Origin: CAZSLZ01 sp964607865
GTDB lineage: Bacteria; Vulcanimicrobiota; JAJTBE01; CAZSLZ01
Direction: 5' to 3'
Length of the DNA: 33,839 bases
Assembly: GCA_964607865.1 (NCBI GenBank)
Contig: CAZSLZ010000014.1
Coordinates: 1-33,839, forward strand
The position numbers and the translations under genes were made by a program. This document shows positions 8,095 through 15,431 of the stretch, one piece after another. The notes under the pieces are model-generated. The model had not been told where the DNA came from and did no database searches. It saw only the letters and a list, made by a program, of their open reading frames with translations. Position 1 is the first letter of the stretch, and each line of letters starts with the position of its first letter.

Positions 8095-9231
8095 CTATTT
8101 TGTCACTCCTAAATTCCAACCCGTAGGCAGAAAGAATTTCTTATAAATAATAATCGCATAACGATCTGTCATGCCCGCAATGTAGTCGCAGACTTCCCTG
8201 GCGCGCTCCCGTATATCCCGGCTGTCATGAGCCTGGTTTTCACTGGATACCGGTAGATTATCCGGGGTTTCATATCTCAAATCGCCTTCCAGATCAGGCT
8301 CCAGAGTAAGGGTGGGAATCAACAAAGGATGCTCCATGAAATACTCAAAAAGGTTCTGAATCATATTCTGGGCTTTGGGCTCCTCGCTTTTGGCGGAAGA
8401 ACTCTGATAAACATTTTCAAACATGAAATTTTTTAATTCATCCAACCCTTTTTCACAATCCGGGCTCATTCTTATGGTATCGTTATTAGAAGAATGCTCC
8501 ACAATATCGATAACCATGGATTTTATCCGCTCTGAAAGAGTATGCCCGAAAAGTTTTAACAACTGGGCCGGAATACTGTTTCTTGAAATTATCCTCGCCC
8601 GGATAGCATCATCGATGTCATGATTTATATAGGAAATTCGATCTGAAATTTTTACCACCTGAGCTTCCAGGGTTCTGGGTTTTTCAAATACAGCTTCAGT
8701 GTTAATATTTTTGTTGCCCTTGGTATGCGCTATTATGCCGTTTCGCACCTCATTGGTGAGATTAAGGCCTCCCTCCCTTTCCAGAAAATCCACCACTCGC
8801 AAACTCTGCTGGGCATGATGGAAACCGCCGGGCCATTGATATTTTTTCATCATTCCGTCCAGCGCCTTTTCACCGGCATGGCCAAAAGGGGCATGCCCCA
8901 GATCATGACCCAGGGAGATGGCTTCGGTTAAATCCTCATTAAGGTGCAATGCCCGGGCAATGGTACGGGCGATTTGTGAAACCTCCAGGGTATGGGTAAG
9001 CCGGGTGCGGTAGTGGTCACCCTCTGGGGCAATAAAAACCTGTGTCTTGTGCATCAAACGGCGAAAAGCTTTGGAATACAGAATTCTGTCCCGGTCTCTG
9101 ATGAAAGCTGTCCGAATTGCACAGCATTTCTCGGGCCTCTGCCGGGTGGCATTCTCTGCCAGGGCCGCCCGGGGACTGAGAGTTTCTCTTTCTATTTTTT
9201 CCCGCTGTTCTCTCAAGGTTACTACTGCCAT
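8095..9231 (-). CDS. dgt: deoxyguanosinetriphosphate triphosphohydrolase-like HD protein
   Basis: Dgt-family enzymes split dNTPs into deoxynucleosides and triphosphate. The 378-residue protein has the HD metal site: H80 in RTRLTHTLEVSQIA, H109/D110 in SLGHDLGHAPFGHAGE with H113 and H118 nearby, and a later Asp in SDRISYINHDIDDA. The N-terminal segment SKAFRRLMHKTQVF is typical of the family. Its length fits the shorter dGTPase-like subgroup rather than the 505-residue E. coli enzyme, so true substrate preference is open. The start is ATG with AAGGAGA six bases upstream. It is the first gene of the cluster that continues into dnaG and rpoD. Confidence 0.94.
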   Translation of the reverse strand: MAVVTLREQREKIERETLSPRAALAENATRQRPEKCCAIRTAFIRDRDRILYSKAFRRLMHKTQVFIAPEGDHYRTRLTHTLEVSQIARTIARALHLNEDLTEAISLGHDLGHAPFGHAGEKALDGMMKKYQWPGGFHHAQQSLRVVDFLEREGGLNLTNEVRNGIIAHTKGNKNINTEAVFEKPRTLEAQVVKISDRISYINHDIDDAIRARIISRNSIPAQLLKLFGHTLSERIKSMVIDIVEHSSNNDTIRMSPDCEKGLDELKNFMFENVYQSSSAKSEEPKAQNMIQNLFEYFMEHPLLIPTLTLEPDLEGDLRYETPDNLPVSSENQAHDSRDIRERAREVCDYIAGMTDRYAIIIYKKFFLPTGWNLGVTK

Positions 9232-9289
9232 AAAGTTCTCCTTAATGTTATCCCGGTCATGATTTAATAGAAACTAAAATATTTCCTTT

Positions 9290-9317
9290 ATTATAGCAAA
9301 AAACATATCCGGTAAAA
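9290..9317 (-). promoter_or_regulatory. probable promoter of the dgt-dnaG-rpoD cluster
   Basis: On the minus strand a perfect TATAAT (9290–9295) is preceded by TTTTAC (9312–9317) with a 16-base spacer, about 59 bases before the dgt start. The -10 is strong and the -35 is weak. Confidence 0.55.
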
Positions 9318-9370
9318 CCCTTGTTAAAAATACAACTTATAACAGTTAAACTGATTTAAGTTATTAAACC

Positions 9371-9493
9371 TGTCATTGCAAGGAGCGGTAATTAACGTGG
9401 CGCTCTCTCCCCATTTGGAATGGAGGAACATAATGTTCGCCCAATTTTGAATTGGGGAGAGATTGCCACACCTCTTCGAGGCTCGCAATGACA
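9371..9493. repeat. MITE-like hairpin repeat element
   Basis: This 123-base element starts TGTCATTGC and ends GCAATGACA, a perfect 9-base terminal inverted repeat. Inside these lie a further imperfect pair, TGGCGCTCTCTCCCC and GGGGAGAGATTGCCA. It carries the module CCTCTTCGAGGCTCGCAATG, the reverse complement of that in copies at 14,854 and 20,084. Reading across it gives a peptide containing CEPRRGVAIS, a signature seen when such non-coding repeats are translated by mistake. No transposase is nearby. The flank at 9494–9522 also matches 17,424–17,461 in reverse orientation. Confidence 0.75.
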
Positions 9494-9652
9494 ACATTCC
9501 TTCAGGCTGCCACCTTCCAGGGCTTGCCAGGACGAACTTTCTAGCCCGTGAGAATAATGAAACCTGCCTGAAGACAAAACTTTGTTGAGAGCCTGTTACC
9601 CGGTTCCAAACCAGTTTTGCAATGGAAAATTCTGGATTCTTTAAGAAAAATT
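9494..9652. other. non-coding interval between repeat and pnp terminator
   Basis: Most of the 470-base dgt–pnp gap is non-coding. This part holds a repeat extension (9494–9522) and an inverted pair CTTCAGGC/GCCTGAAG about 60 bases apart. I see no gene in it. Confidence 0.5.
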
Positions 9653-9682
9653 AAAAAGGAGCCATCCTTTTGGGACAGCCCC
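9653..9682 (-). terminator. rho-independent terminator of the rpsO-pnp unit
   Basis: On the minus strand, 22 bases after the pnp stop, GGGGCTGTCC and GGATGGCTCC pair over ten positions (with G·U pairs) around a CAAAA loop. TTTTTAATTTTT follows. Confidence 0.8.
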
Positions 9683-9704
9683 ATTAATAACTAGTATTTT
9701 TATT

Positions 9705-11945
9705 TTATTTTCGGGTGCGGGGTTTGTGTCCGTAAGTGGAGCGTTTTCCACCGCGGTAGCCGCCGCCTCCTCCGCCGCCACGAGTCTTACTTTCGGGGAC
9801 TTTACTCATGACTTCAGGGCTGTTCAGATTGATTCTGCCTATATTGTCAATCTCGTTAATTTCTACCGTAACGATGTCACCAACATCCACATAATCAGAA
9901 AGGCTCACATTACGGTTGGGGTTGCGAATGAGTCCGTCCTTGCCGGGCTTGATTTCCACAAACACACCAAAATCGGTGGTTCTTACCACCTTGCCCTGAT
10001 AGACTTCTCCCACCTCGGGTTCGCTGACCAGCATCTGAATTATACCCTGGGCTTTTTCAGCCATCTCCAGGTTCTGGCTGGCGATATAAATAGTTCCATC
10101 GTTTTCAATGTCAATTTTCACTCCGGTTTCGTCGATAATCTTGTTAATCATCTTACCGCCGGGGCCGATAACATCTCTGATCTTGTCAGGGTCAATGACC
10201 ATGGTGAAGATTCTGGGCGCATAGGGCGAAAGCTCAGGCCGGGGCTCGGCCAGCGTCTTGGCCATTGTGTCCAGAATAAACAGGCGGGCATCTTTTGCCT
10301 GTTCAAGGGCATTCTTCATGATCTCAATTGAAATTCCCTGAACCTTTATGTCCATCTGCAGCGCGGTTACACCTTCACGGGTACCAGCTACCTTGAAATC
10401 CATTTCGCCAAGATGATCCTCTAAACCCTGAATATCGGTTAATATGGTGTGGTTACTATCTTTAAGAATCAAACCCATGGCGATACCCGCCACCGGTTTT
10501 CTTATGGGTACACCGGCGTCCATAAGTGCCAGGGTGGAGGCACAGACTGAAGCCATGGATGAAGATCCGTTGGATTCCAGCACCTCGCTGACCACCCTGA
10601 GGGCATAGGGGAATTCATCTTCATCGGGAATCATAGGCAACAGGGCTCTTTCTGCGAGGTTTCCATGTCCTATTTCTCTTCTGCCGGGTCCTCTCATGGG
10701 CCGGGTTTCCCCCACCGAGAATGCCGGGAAATTATATTGATGCATATAACGTTTCTGTTCAATTATGGTCAGGTCGTCAATTTCCTGTCCCTCGCTCATT
10801 GGGCCCAGGGTAACACTGGTTAATACCTGGGTCTGTCCCCTGGTGAAAAGGCCTGAACCGTGGGTGCGGGTCAGTAACCCTACCTGGCAATCCAGTGGCC
10901 TTATTTCATCATTCTTTCTGCCATCGGGCCGCAGATTTTCATCCACCACCATTTTTCGCAGTTCTTCTTCCTGAATGCTCTTCAAGATTTTGCCAAAATC
11001 TTTGTTCTTAGAATCTTCCAGAAGCTCCGTAAGTTTTTCCTTCTGGGGATCATCCAATTTTTCCAGAATTTCCAGGGCTTTTTCTTCGTTGATCTGGTCA
11101 AAAGCCTCCTGGCGTTCCTGTTTTTCAATAATACGCATTGCCTTGGCTACCTGGCTGGTAAAGTTTTCCTTTACGAATTTTTCCAGGTCCTCATCGGGGG
11201 TTGCCAGAGTAACTTCAAGCTGGGGTTTGTTGGTTTTTTCCGCCAATGCTTCAATAACGTCAATAATTTCATTAATTACCTTATGGGCTATTTTAAAGGC
11301 CTCCAGCAATAAGTCTTCATCGACTTCCTCTGTGTTGGCTTCCACCATCATAATATCTGTCCTGGTACCGGCTACCACCAGGTTCATCTTGCTGTTCTGC
11401 TGTTCCTGCTGGGTGGGGTTCACCACAAGTTCTTCATTTATATAACTCATTCGCACGCCGGCAATGGGGCCGTTAAATGGTATGCCGGAAATACTCAGGG
11501 CTGCTGAAGCCCCGTTCATTCCGATAATATCTGAATCATTTTCCATATCTGCGGATAAAACCACACAGACCACCTGGACATCATTTCTCATATTATCTGG
11601 GAACAAGGGGCGTAAAGTTCTGTCGGTAAGGCGGGAACTCAGAATACTCTTCTCCGAGGGCCTTCCTTCACGTTTGAAAAATCCGCCGGGAATTTTTCCC
11701 GCAGCATACATTTTTTCTTCAAAATCTACCAGCAGGGGAAAGAAATCCATGCCTTCGCGGGGCGATGACATGGTAGCGGTAGATAAAATCTGGGTATCAC
11801 CATATTGAACCAGAACAGCTCCGTTCGCCTGTCTGGCCAATTCGCCGGTTTCCATCCGTAATGTTTTTCCGGCAATTTCCCTTTCAACAATGATCTTATT
11901 CCCCTCAACTGTCAGTCTGGGTTTTTCTTTTGTTTCTGTTTTCAT
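9705..11945 (-). CDS. pnp: polyribonucleotide nucleotidyltransferase (PNPase)
   Basis: PNPase degrades RNA 3' to 5' by phosphorolysis, often in the degradosome. The 746-residue protein has two RNase PH-like halves, with the motifs GKIPGGFFKREGRPSEK in the first and FPAFSVGETRPMRGPGRREI in the second. A KH domain is at about 580–640 (RDVIGPGGKMINKI) and an S1 domain at about 645–708. The S1 domain is slightly unusual, with GLIRNP where GLVHIS is common. The C-terminus is a short Gly-rich basic tail (GGGGGGGYRGG). An upstream GTG at 11,957 overlaps the ribosome binding site AAGAGGTG, so ATG at 11,945 is the better start. It follows rpsO, the classic rpsO-pnp pairing. Confidence 0.97.
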   Translation of the reverse strand: MKTETKEKPRLTVEGNKIIVEREIAGKTLRMETGELARQANGAVLVQYGDTQILSTATMSSPREGMDFFPLLVDFEEKMYAAGKIPGGFFKREGRPSEKSILSSRLTDRTLRPLFPDNMRNDVQVVCVVLSADMENDSDIIGMNGASAALSISGIPFNGPIAGVRMSYINEELVVNPTQQEQQNSKMNLVVAGTRTDIMMVEANTEEVDEDLLLEAFKIAHKVINEIIDVIEALAEKTNKPQLEVTLATPDEDLEKFVKENFTSQVAKAMRIIEKQERQEAFDQINEEKALEILEKLDDPQKEKLTELLEDSKNKDFGKILKSIQEEELRKMVVDENLRPDGRKNDEIRPLDCQVGLLTRTHGSGLFTRGQTQVLTSVTLGPMSEGQEIDDLTIIEQKRYMHQYNFPAFSVGETRPMRGPGRREIGHGNLAERALLPMIPDEDEFPYALRVVSEVLESNGSSSMASVCASTLALMDAGVPIRKPVAGIAMGLILKDSNHTILTDIQGLEDHLGEMDFKVAGTREGVTALQMDIKVQGISIEIMKNALEQAKDARLFILDTMAKTLAEPRPELSPYAPRIFTMVIDPDKIRDVIGPGGKMINKIIDETGVKIDIENDGTIYIASQNLEMAEKAQGIIQMLVSEPEVGEVYQGKVVRTTDFGVFVEIKPGKDGLIRNPNRNVSLSDYVDVGDIVTVEINEIDNIGRINLNSPEVMSKVPESKTRGGGGGGGYRGGKRSTYGHKPRTRK

Positions 11946-12043
11946 ATATATATTCACCTCTTAAATTAATAACAAATAGGCCTTAAAATAAATTCTTACA
12001 TAAACAAGAATGGATAAAATTCCTGATACGCAGAATATAAGGG

Positions 12044-12074
12044 AAAAGGGGAAGAATTATAACAATTCTTCCCC
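12044..12074 (-). terminator. hairpin between rpsO and pnp
   Basis: On the minus strand, immediately after the rpsO stop, GGGGAAGAATT and AATTCTTCCCC form a perfect 11-base stem with a five-base loop, followed by TTTT. By position it matches the rpsO attenuator known in E. coli. It probably gives partial termination, with pnp reached by read-through or processing. Confidence 0.8.
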
Positions 12075-12084
12075 ACCCGAAAGG

Positions 12085-12354
12085 TTATCTTCTTAAACCT
12101 AATTTCTTAACGATTGCGCGATATCTTTCAATTTCTGTCTTTTTCAGATAGTTTAAAAGCCTTCTGCGTTTACCCACCATCATTAACAGCCCTCTGCGGG
12201 AGTGAAAATCCTTCTTGTGAATTTTCAAATGTTCAGTTAGGTGGTTGATTCTTTCTGTTAAAATAGCGATCTGAACTTCCGGTGAACCGGTATCGCTGTC
12301 GTTGAGCTTGTGCTCTTCGATAATGTTTTTTTTCTGATCCTTGGTCAGGTGCAT
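12085..12354 (-). CDS. rpsO: 30S ribosomal protein S15
   Basis: S15 binds the 16S rRNA central domain early in small-subunit assembly. The 89-residue protein has the normal full length and the family motifs DTGSPEVQIAILTERI, LTEHLKIHKKDFHSRRGL and GKRRRLLNYLKK. The start is ATG with GGAGGAG five to six bases upstream. It is first in the rpsO-pnp unit and has its own promoter about 80 bases upstream. Confidence 0.98.
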   Translation of the reverse strand: MHLTKDQKKNIIEEHKLNDSDTGSPEVQIAILTERINHLTEHLKIHKKDFHSRRGLLMMVGKRRRLLNYLKKTEIERYRAIVKKLGLRR

Positions 12355-12433
12355 TATAACTCCTCCAAATATTATTATTCCAACTTCCGCGGCGCCGTCG
12401 GAGTAATCGAGCGTCCCAGAAGCGGTTCAATAC

Positions 12434-12462
12434 ATAATATCACAAACCCGGCTTTTTGTAAA
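12434..12462 (-). promoter_or_regulatory. rpsO promoter
   Basis: On the minus strand TTTACA (12,457–12,462) and TATTAT (12,434–12,439) are separated by exactly 17 bases. The leader of about 70 bases before rpsO contains a GC-rich stretch (GACGGCGCCGCGG) that could fold. Confidence 0.7.
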
Positions 12463-12565
12463 TACTTTAAAAATATAAACAAAAACATGGTTGTTGGCGA
12501 ATACAAAAGGGAAAATTCCATAGTTAAAAGAATTATAAAATAATACTTGAGAGAGGGTGAAGGGA

Positions 12566-14506
12566 TTGCCGGAAAATTCCGCTTCCAACAGCCAGGATAT
12601 AAATATTTCAATACCTGAATTCAAAGCTGCCGAACAACTGAAAAAGATAATTCCCCACTGGTTTATTTTTCCAGGAAAATTCAACCGAAAATTCGACTCC
12701 GACAGAAGAGTAAAAAGTATTTTCGTGAACCTGGGCCAGTTGAAAAACCTGGAACCCCTGGTTGAAAACTTCCTGTCCAGGGTAAACAACCCCCGTAGTT
12801 CAAACTGGGCGGATTTTTTAATTGTTTTCTACATTCCACAGAATCATAATGAACTGAAACTTGCATACAAAACTGTTCAGGAAAACCCATTCGCCCATCA
12901 GAGAGTCTTCCTTGCCCTACCCGTGCCTTCTTCCTCACTCACCGATATCTTACAGCAGTTCTCAACAATAAAATTAAATAAAAACGGAAAACCACAAAAT
13001 TCCGAAGACAACAAAAAGTATAACACCCTCAGGGAAAGGCTGAAAGAACTCCTTAAATGGCAATACTGGAACTGGTTCTACCAGGGCAAGGTCATAAGCA
13101 AAAAGAAAAAACTCAGCCTTAAAAACATGGCTTCATACTTTCTGGAAAAAATATATAACAGAGCTTTTAACCCAGGAACCAGAGATCTTTCACGGCATCA
13201 CAATCTTTCCAATGCATTAAGAAAAAGAATCAGGCTGGCGGTAACCAGAATACTCCAGTTAAAAAGAGAACTTACCCATTCCCACGATGAAAACGATGCC
13301 ACGTCGGAAATTTTTCAAACCCTCATTAATCTCGGCATTCTAAAAGTAAGAAAGCCAGGCTGGGTAGAACAGCTTGAAATGAAACAGCCCGATGAAAACT
13401 CTCCGGTTCACGAACTCTGGTCATACCTTGATAAAGACCTGCTGAACCAGGCATTACAAGGCAAGCATTTTTACATGGAAAACATAATGAATCGGTTTCT
13501 TAATCCGCCATTCGGCGTTACCAGCGGGTTATTCAAACTGATATTCGCCATTTTCTGGAGAAAACACCACGAGAAAATCAGCATTTACATGAAAAAGGAA
13601 AATAAGCTGAAATCCATAAATAACCTTACCTATCAACGGTTGATTGAAATGATGCGGCGGGGGCAAAACTGGATAATCAGCAAATATCAGGAAAGCCAGG
13701 AAGAACAGAAATATATACTCAATATATTCCGCACCCTGGATCCAATAAAAGCTGACGAAAAGAAAATCGAATCGGTTTTTGAAGATACCAGGCAGGCTCT
13801 TTTCAACTGGCTTGACAAACTTCCCGGCTTCATGCTCTCCCAGGAATACGAACATCCCAACGCATCCGCCTTTCTGCAGGCAATTGAAGAAAACAGGGAA
13901 AAAACCGGCAAGGAACTTTTCCTTAAATACATACCCTCCGCCCTGGGTTATGAATCCGGTTCCTTTCAGATTGACCTTCACGGCGAAAATATTAAGAACC
14001 AGATAGACCAGATAACTGAGGAAATAGACCAGAAAGCATTTTATGTGGTGGAAACCGTCTGGCAGAAGATAATGGAACTTTTCAAGGTGGATTCCGCCAA
14101 CGAGGATAAATTTCTTGATATACTGGAAGACTGGCTTGAAAATGCCGAAGCTGGGAAATTCAAGGAAACTTTCCAGAAAGACAGCCTGGTATTGTTTGAA
14201 ACCATCAACAGCCGGGGCGATGTACGGGCATTGTTTCTAAGACAACTGCCAGAAAAACTGGGCATGGGTAACATGTATGAATGGAAAACCGATAAAACCA
14301 GCGAGCTTCTTGCCCGGCTGGACAGGGCAAAACTGCAGATTGGCATGCAGAAATATATGAAATTCAAGGAATTTTCAAACTGGAACCAGCGAAAAGATCT
14401 TTTTAACAAATGGATAACCCATGTACTAAAGGATCTTAAATTCAATCGCGAGGAAGGCAAAAAATTCATCCAGTCTTTCCTTACCGAAATGTCCCAGTCA
14501 AAATAA
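12566..14506 (+). CDS. orphan protein resembling the C-terminal part of BrxC/DUF6079-type large ATPases
   Basis: This is a 646-residue cytosolic, helix-rich and Lys/Glu-rich protein without signal peptide or membrane segments. No Walker A motif is visible. Two features recall the region after the ATPase core of large BREX-type and DUF6079-like proteins. One is a strand followed by QRVFLALPVPSSSL at about 112–125. The other is FLNPPFGVTSGLFKLIFAIF at about 311–330, where those proteins have an L-x-PP-[FY]-G-L motif and a hydrophobic helix. This assignment is by eye and weak. GTG at 12,557 is possible, but TTG at 12,566 is better placed after GAGGGTG. It is alone on the plus strand, divergent from rpsO, with repeats behind it. 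Function is unknown. Confidence 0.5.
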   Translation: MPENSASNSQDINISIPEFKAAEQLKKIIPHWFIFPGKFNRKFDSDRRVKSIFVNLGQLKNLEPLVENFLSRVNNPRSSNWADFLIVFYIPQNHNELKLAYKTVQENPFAHQRVFLALPVPSSSLTDILQQFSTIKLNKNGKPQNSEDNKKYNTLRERLKELLKWQYWNWFYQGKVISKKKKLSLKNMASYFLEKIYNRAFNPGTRDLSRHHNLSNALRKRIRLAVTRILQLKRELTHSHDENDATSEIFQTLINLGILKVRKPGWVEQLEMKQPDENSPVHELWSYLDKDLLNQALQGKHFYMENIMNRFLNPPFGVTSGLFKLIFAIFWRKHHEKISIYMKKENKLKSINNLTYQRLIEMMRRGQNWIISKYQESQEEQKYILNIFRTLDPIKADEKKIESVFEDTRQALFNWLDKLPGFMLSQEYEHPNASAFLQAIEENREKTGKELFLKYIPSALGYESGSFQIDLHGENIKNQIDQITEEIDQKAFYVVETVWQKIMELFKVDSANEDKFLDILEDWLENAEAGKFKETFQKDSLVLFETINSRGDVRALFLRQLPEKLGMGNMYEWKTDKTSELLARLDRAKLQIGMQKYMKFKEFSNWNQRKDLFNKWITHVLKDLKFNREEGKKFIQSFLTEMSQSK

Positions 14507-14682
14507 GCACATTATTTTTAAATTTTCAATAGTACTCCCCTCAAAAATACTTTTCATTCAAAAAGAAAAAGCACTTTTCGTGGTAAATTACAAGAATTGA
14601 ACGGACCTCATGGAAGAGGTTTTTCACCAGGTTTATTCTATACCCACATACCTGGGCGGCGCAGAGATCACCACGTCGCTGA

Positions 14683-14782
14683 NNNNNNNNNNNNNNNNNN
14701 NNNNNNNNNNNNNNNNNNNNNNNNNNNNNNNNNNNNNNNNNNNNNNNNNNNNNNNNNNNNNNNNNNNNNNNNNNNNNNNNNN
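14683..14782. other. assembly gap of 100 N inside tandem repeat
   Basis: Exactly 100 N, a placeholder length. Comparison with the intact neighbouring unit shows that only seven bases (CGCTCCT) need be missing. Alternatively seven plus whole multiples of 176 are missing if further repeat units were collapsed. Confidence 0.95.
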
Positions 14783-14853
14783 CGTGATGACGAAATTTTT
14801 CTGGGCAGAAACTATGCGGATCCTCGTGATGACGAAAAATCTACCCAAAGCCC

Positions 14854-14967
14854 GTCATTGCGAGCCTCGAAGAGGCGTGGCAATCTCAACTTAGATCAGG
14901 TTTATTCTATACCCACATACCTGGGCGGCGCAGAGATCACCACGTCGCTGACGCTCCTCGTGATGAC
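14854..14967. repeat. complete hairpin repeat element
   Basis: The left end GTCATTGCGAG pairs with the right end CTCGTGATGAC apart from two positions. The inner GTGGCAATCTC similarly pairs with GAGATCACCAC. The element is 114 bases long and has no coding capacity. It is the best-preserved combined copy of the left and right modules seen separately elsewhere. Confidence 0.75.
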
Positions 14968-15362
14968 GAAATTTTTCTGGGCAGAAACTATGCGGATCCT
15001 CGTGATGACGAAATACGGGTTGGTTCAAAACCCACTTACCTTGCGTCGGTGAGCAAACGGATCTTTCGCATTTTCCCCCAGTTATGATGCGAACGATACA
15101 TTCCCCCATTCTCAATGGGGAACAAAAGTATGAAAATATTATATACTAAAGTATTATTAAATGGTTCAAGGCCAGTAACCAAGGGGATTAACCCCGGAAA
15201 CCCCCCGAAAAAAGCCGGAAAAATTTTTTTAAGGCCCCTTAATAAATTTTTCCAAGAACCGAAGTAGTAATTGGAGGAGGTGAGGAAGGGTTTAAAAACC
15301 TCAATAAGGGTTAAAGAAATCAAAGATTCAAAATTACGACTGAATCAACATAGTAAACCTTT

Positions 15363-15422
15363 GGGCTGAGGCAAGGAAGCTGAAGCCCAGCCAGAATAAA
15401 ATCAATAATTAATTCAAGGAGG
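15363..15422 (+). promoter_or_regulatory. putative CsrA-binding leader of fliC
   Basis: A hairpin at 15,363–15,388 has a GGGCT/AGCCC stem, a symmetric GA/GA mismatch, a GGC/GCT upper stem and a six-base loop AAGGAA presenting GGA. A second AAGGA lies in the fliC ribosome binding site AAGGAGG (15,416–15,422). Two GGA sites, one in a hairpin loop and one on the Shine-Dalgarno, is the layout by which CsrA represses flagellin translation in Bacillus subtilis. The csrA and fliW genes are not in the window, so this is inference from structure. Confidence 0.5.
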
Positions 15423-15431
15423 AATTAAATT

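Larger units (their letters stand above)
14628..15060 (+). repeat. tandem 176-base composite repeat unit, at least two copies
   Basis: CAGGTTTATTCTATACCCAC begins at 14,628 and again at 14,897, each copy continuing identically for more than 50 bases. CGTGATGACGAAATTTTTCT begins at 14,783 and again at 14,959, also for about 53 identical bases. The second pair gives a unit of 176 bases. A third module, with GTTGGTTC, CCCACTTACCTT and GGTGAGC, closes the array at 15,017–15,052 and recurs at 20,508–20,545. Confidence 0.85.
14507..15431. other. repeat-rich non-coding region upstream of fliC
   Basis: Between the orphan gene and fliC there is no convincing gene. The stretch 14,628–15,060 is made of repeat modules and a scaffold gap. 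The stretch 15,061–15,362 shows only small inverted repeats (GGGGATTAACCCC at 15,183–15,195 and TTAAGGCCCCTTAA near 15,227) and a purine-rich run. The last 70 bases are the fliC leader. The short frames here contain repeat-derived peptides and are not counted as genes. Confidence 0.7.

Noticed and set aside
9392..9577. Small minus-strand protein containing CEPRRGVAIS
   Set aside because: It is a translation of the hairpin repeat; the same peptide pattern arises wherever the repeat occurs.
11946..11957. GTG start for pnp at 11,957
   Set aside because: This GTG is part of the ribosome binding site AAGAGGTG; ATG at 11,945 is correctly spaced.
14597..15115. Several short frames around the 100-N gap
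   Set aside because: All run through N residues or repeat modules and lack ribosome binding sites.
15240..15362. Sigma-28 (FliA) promoter upstream of fliC
   Set aside because: TAAA and CCGA-like pieces are present but at wrong spacing (for example TAAA-N12-CCGAAG). I cannot support one.
15300..15431. c-di-GMP riboswitch in the flagellin leader
   Set aside because: None of the conserved core motifs of the known classes is seen. The hairpin fits a CsrA-type site better.
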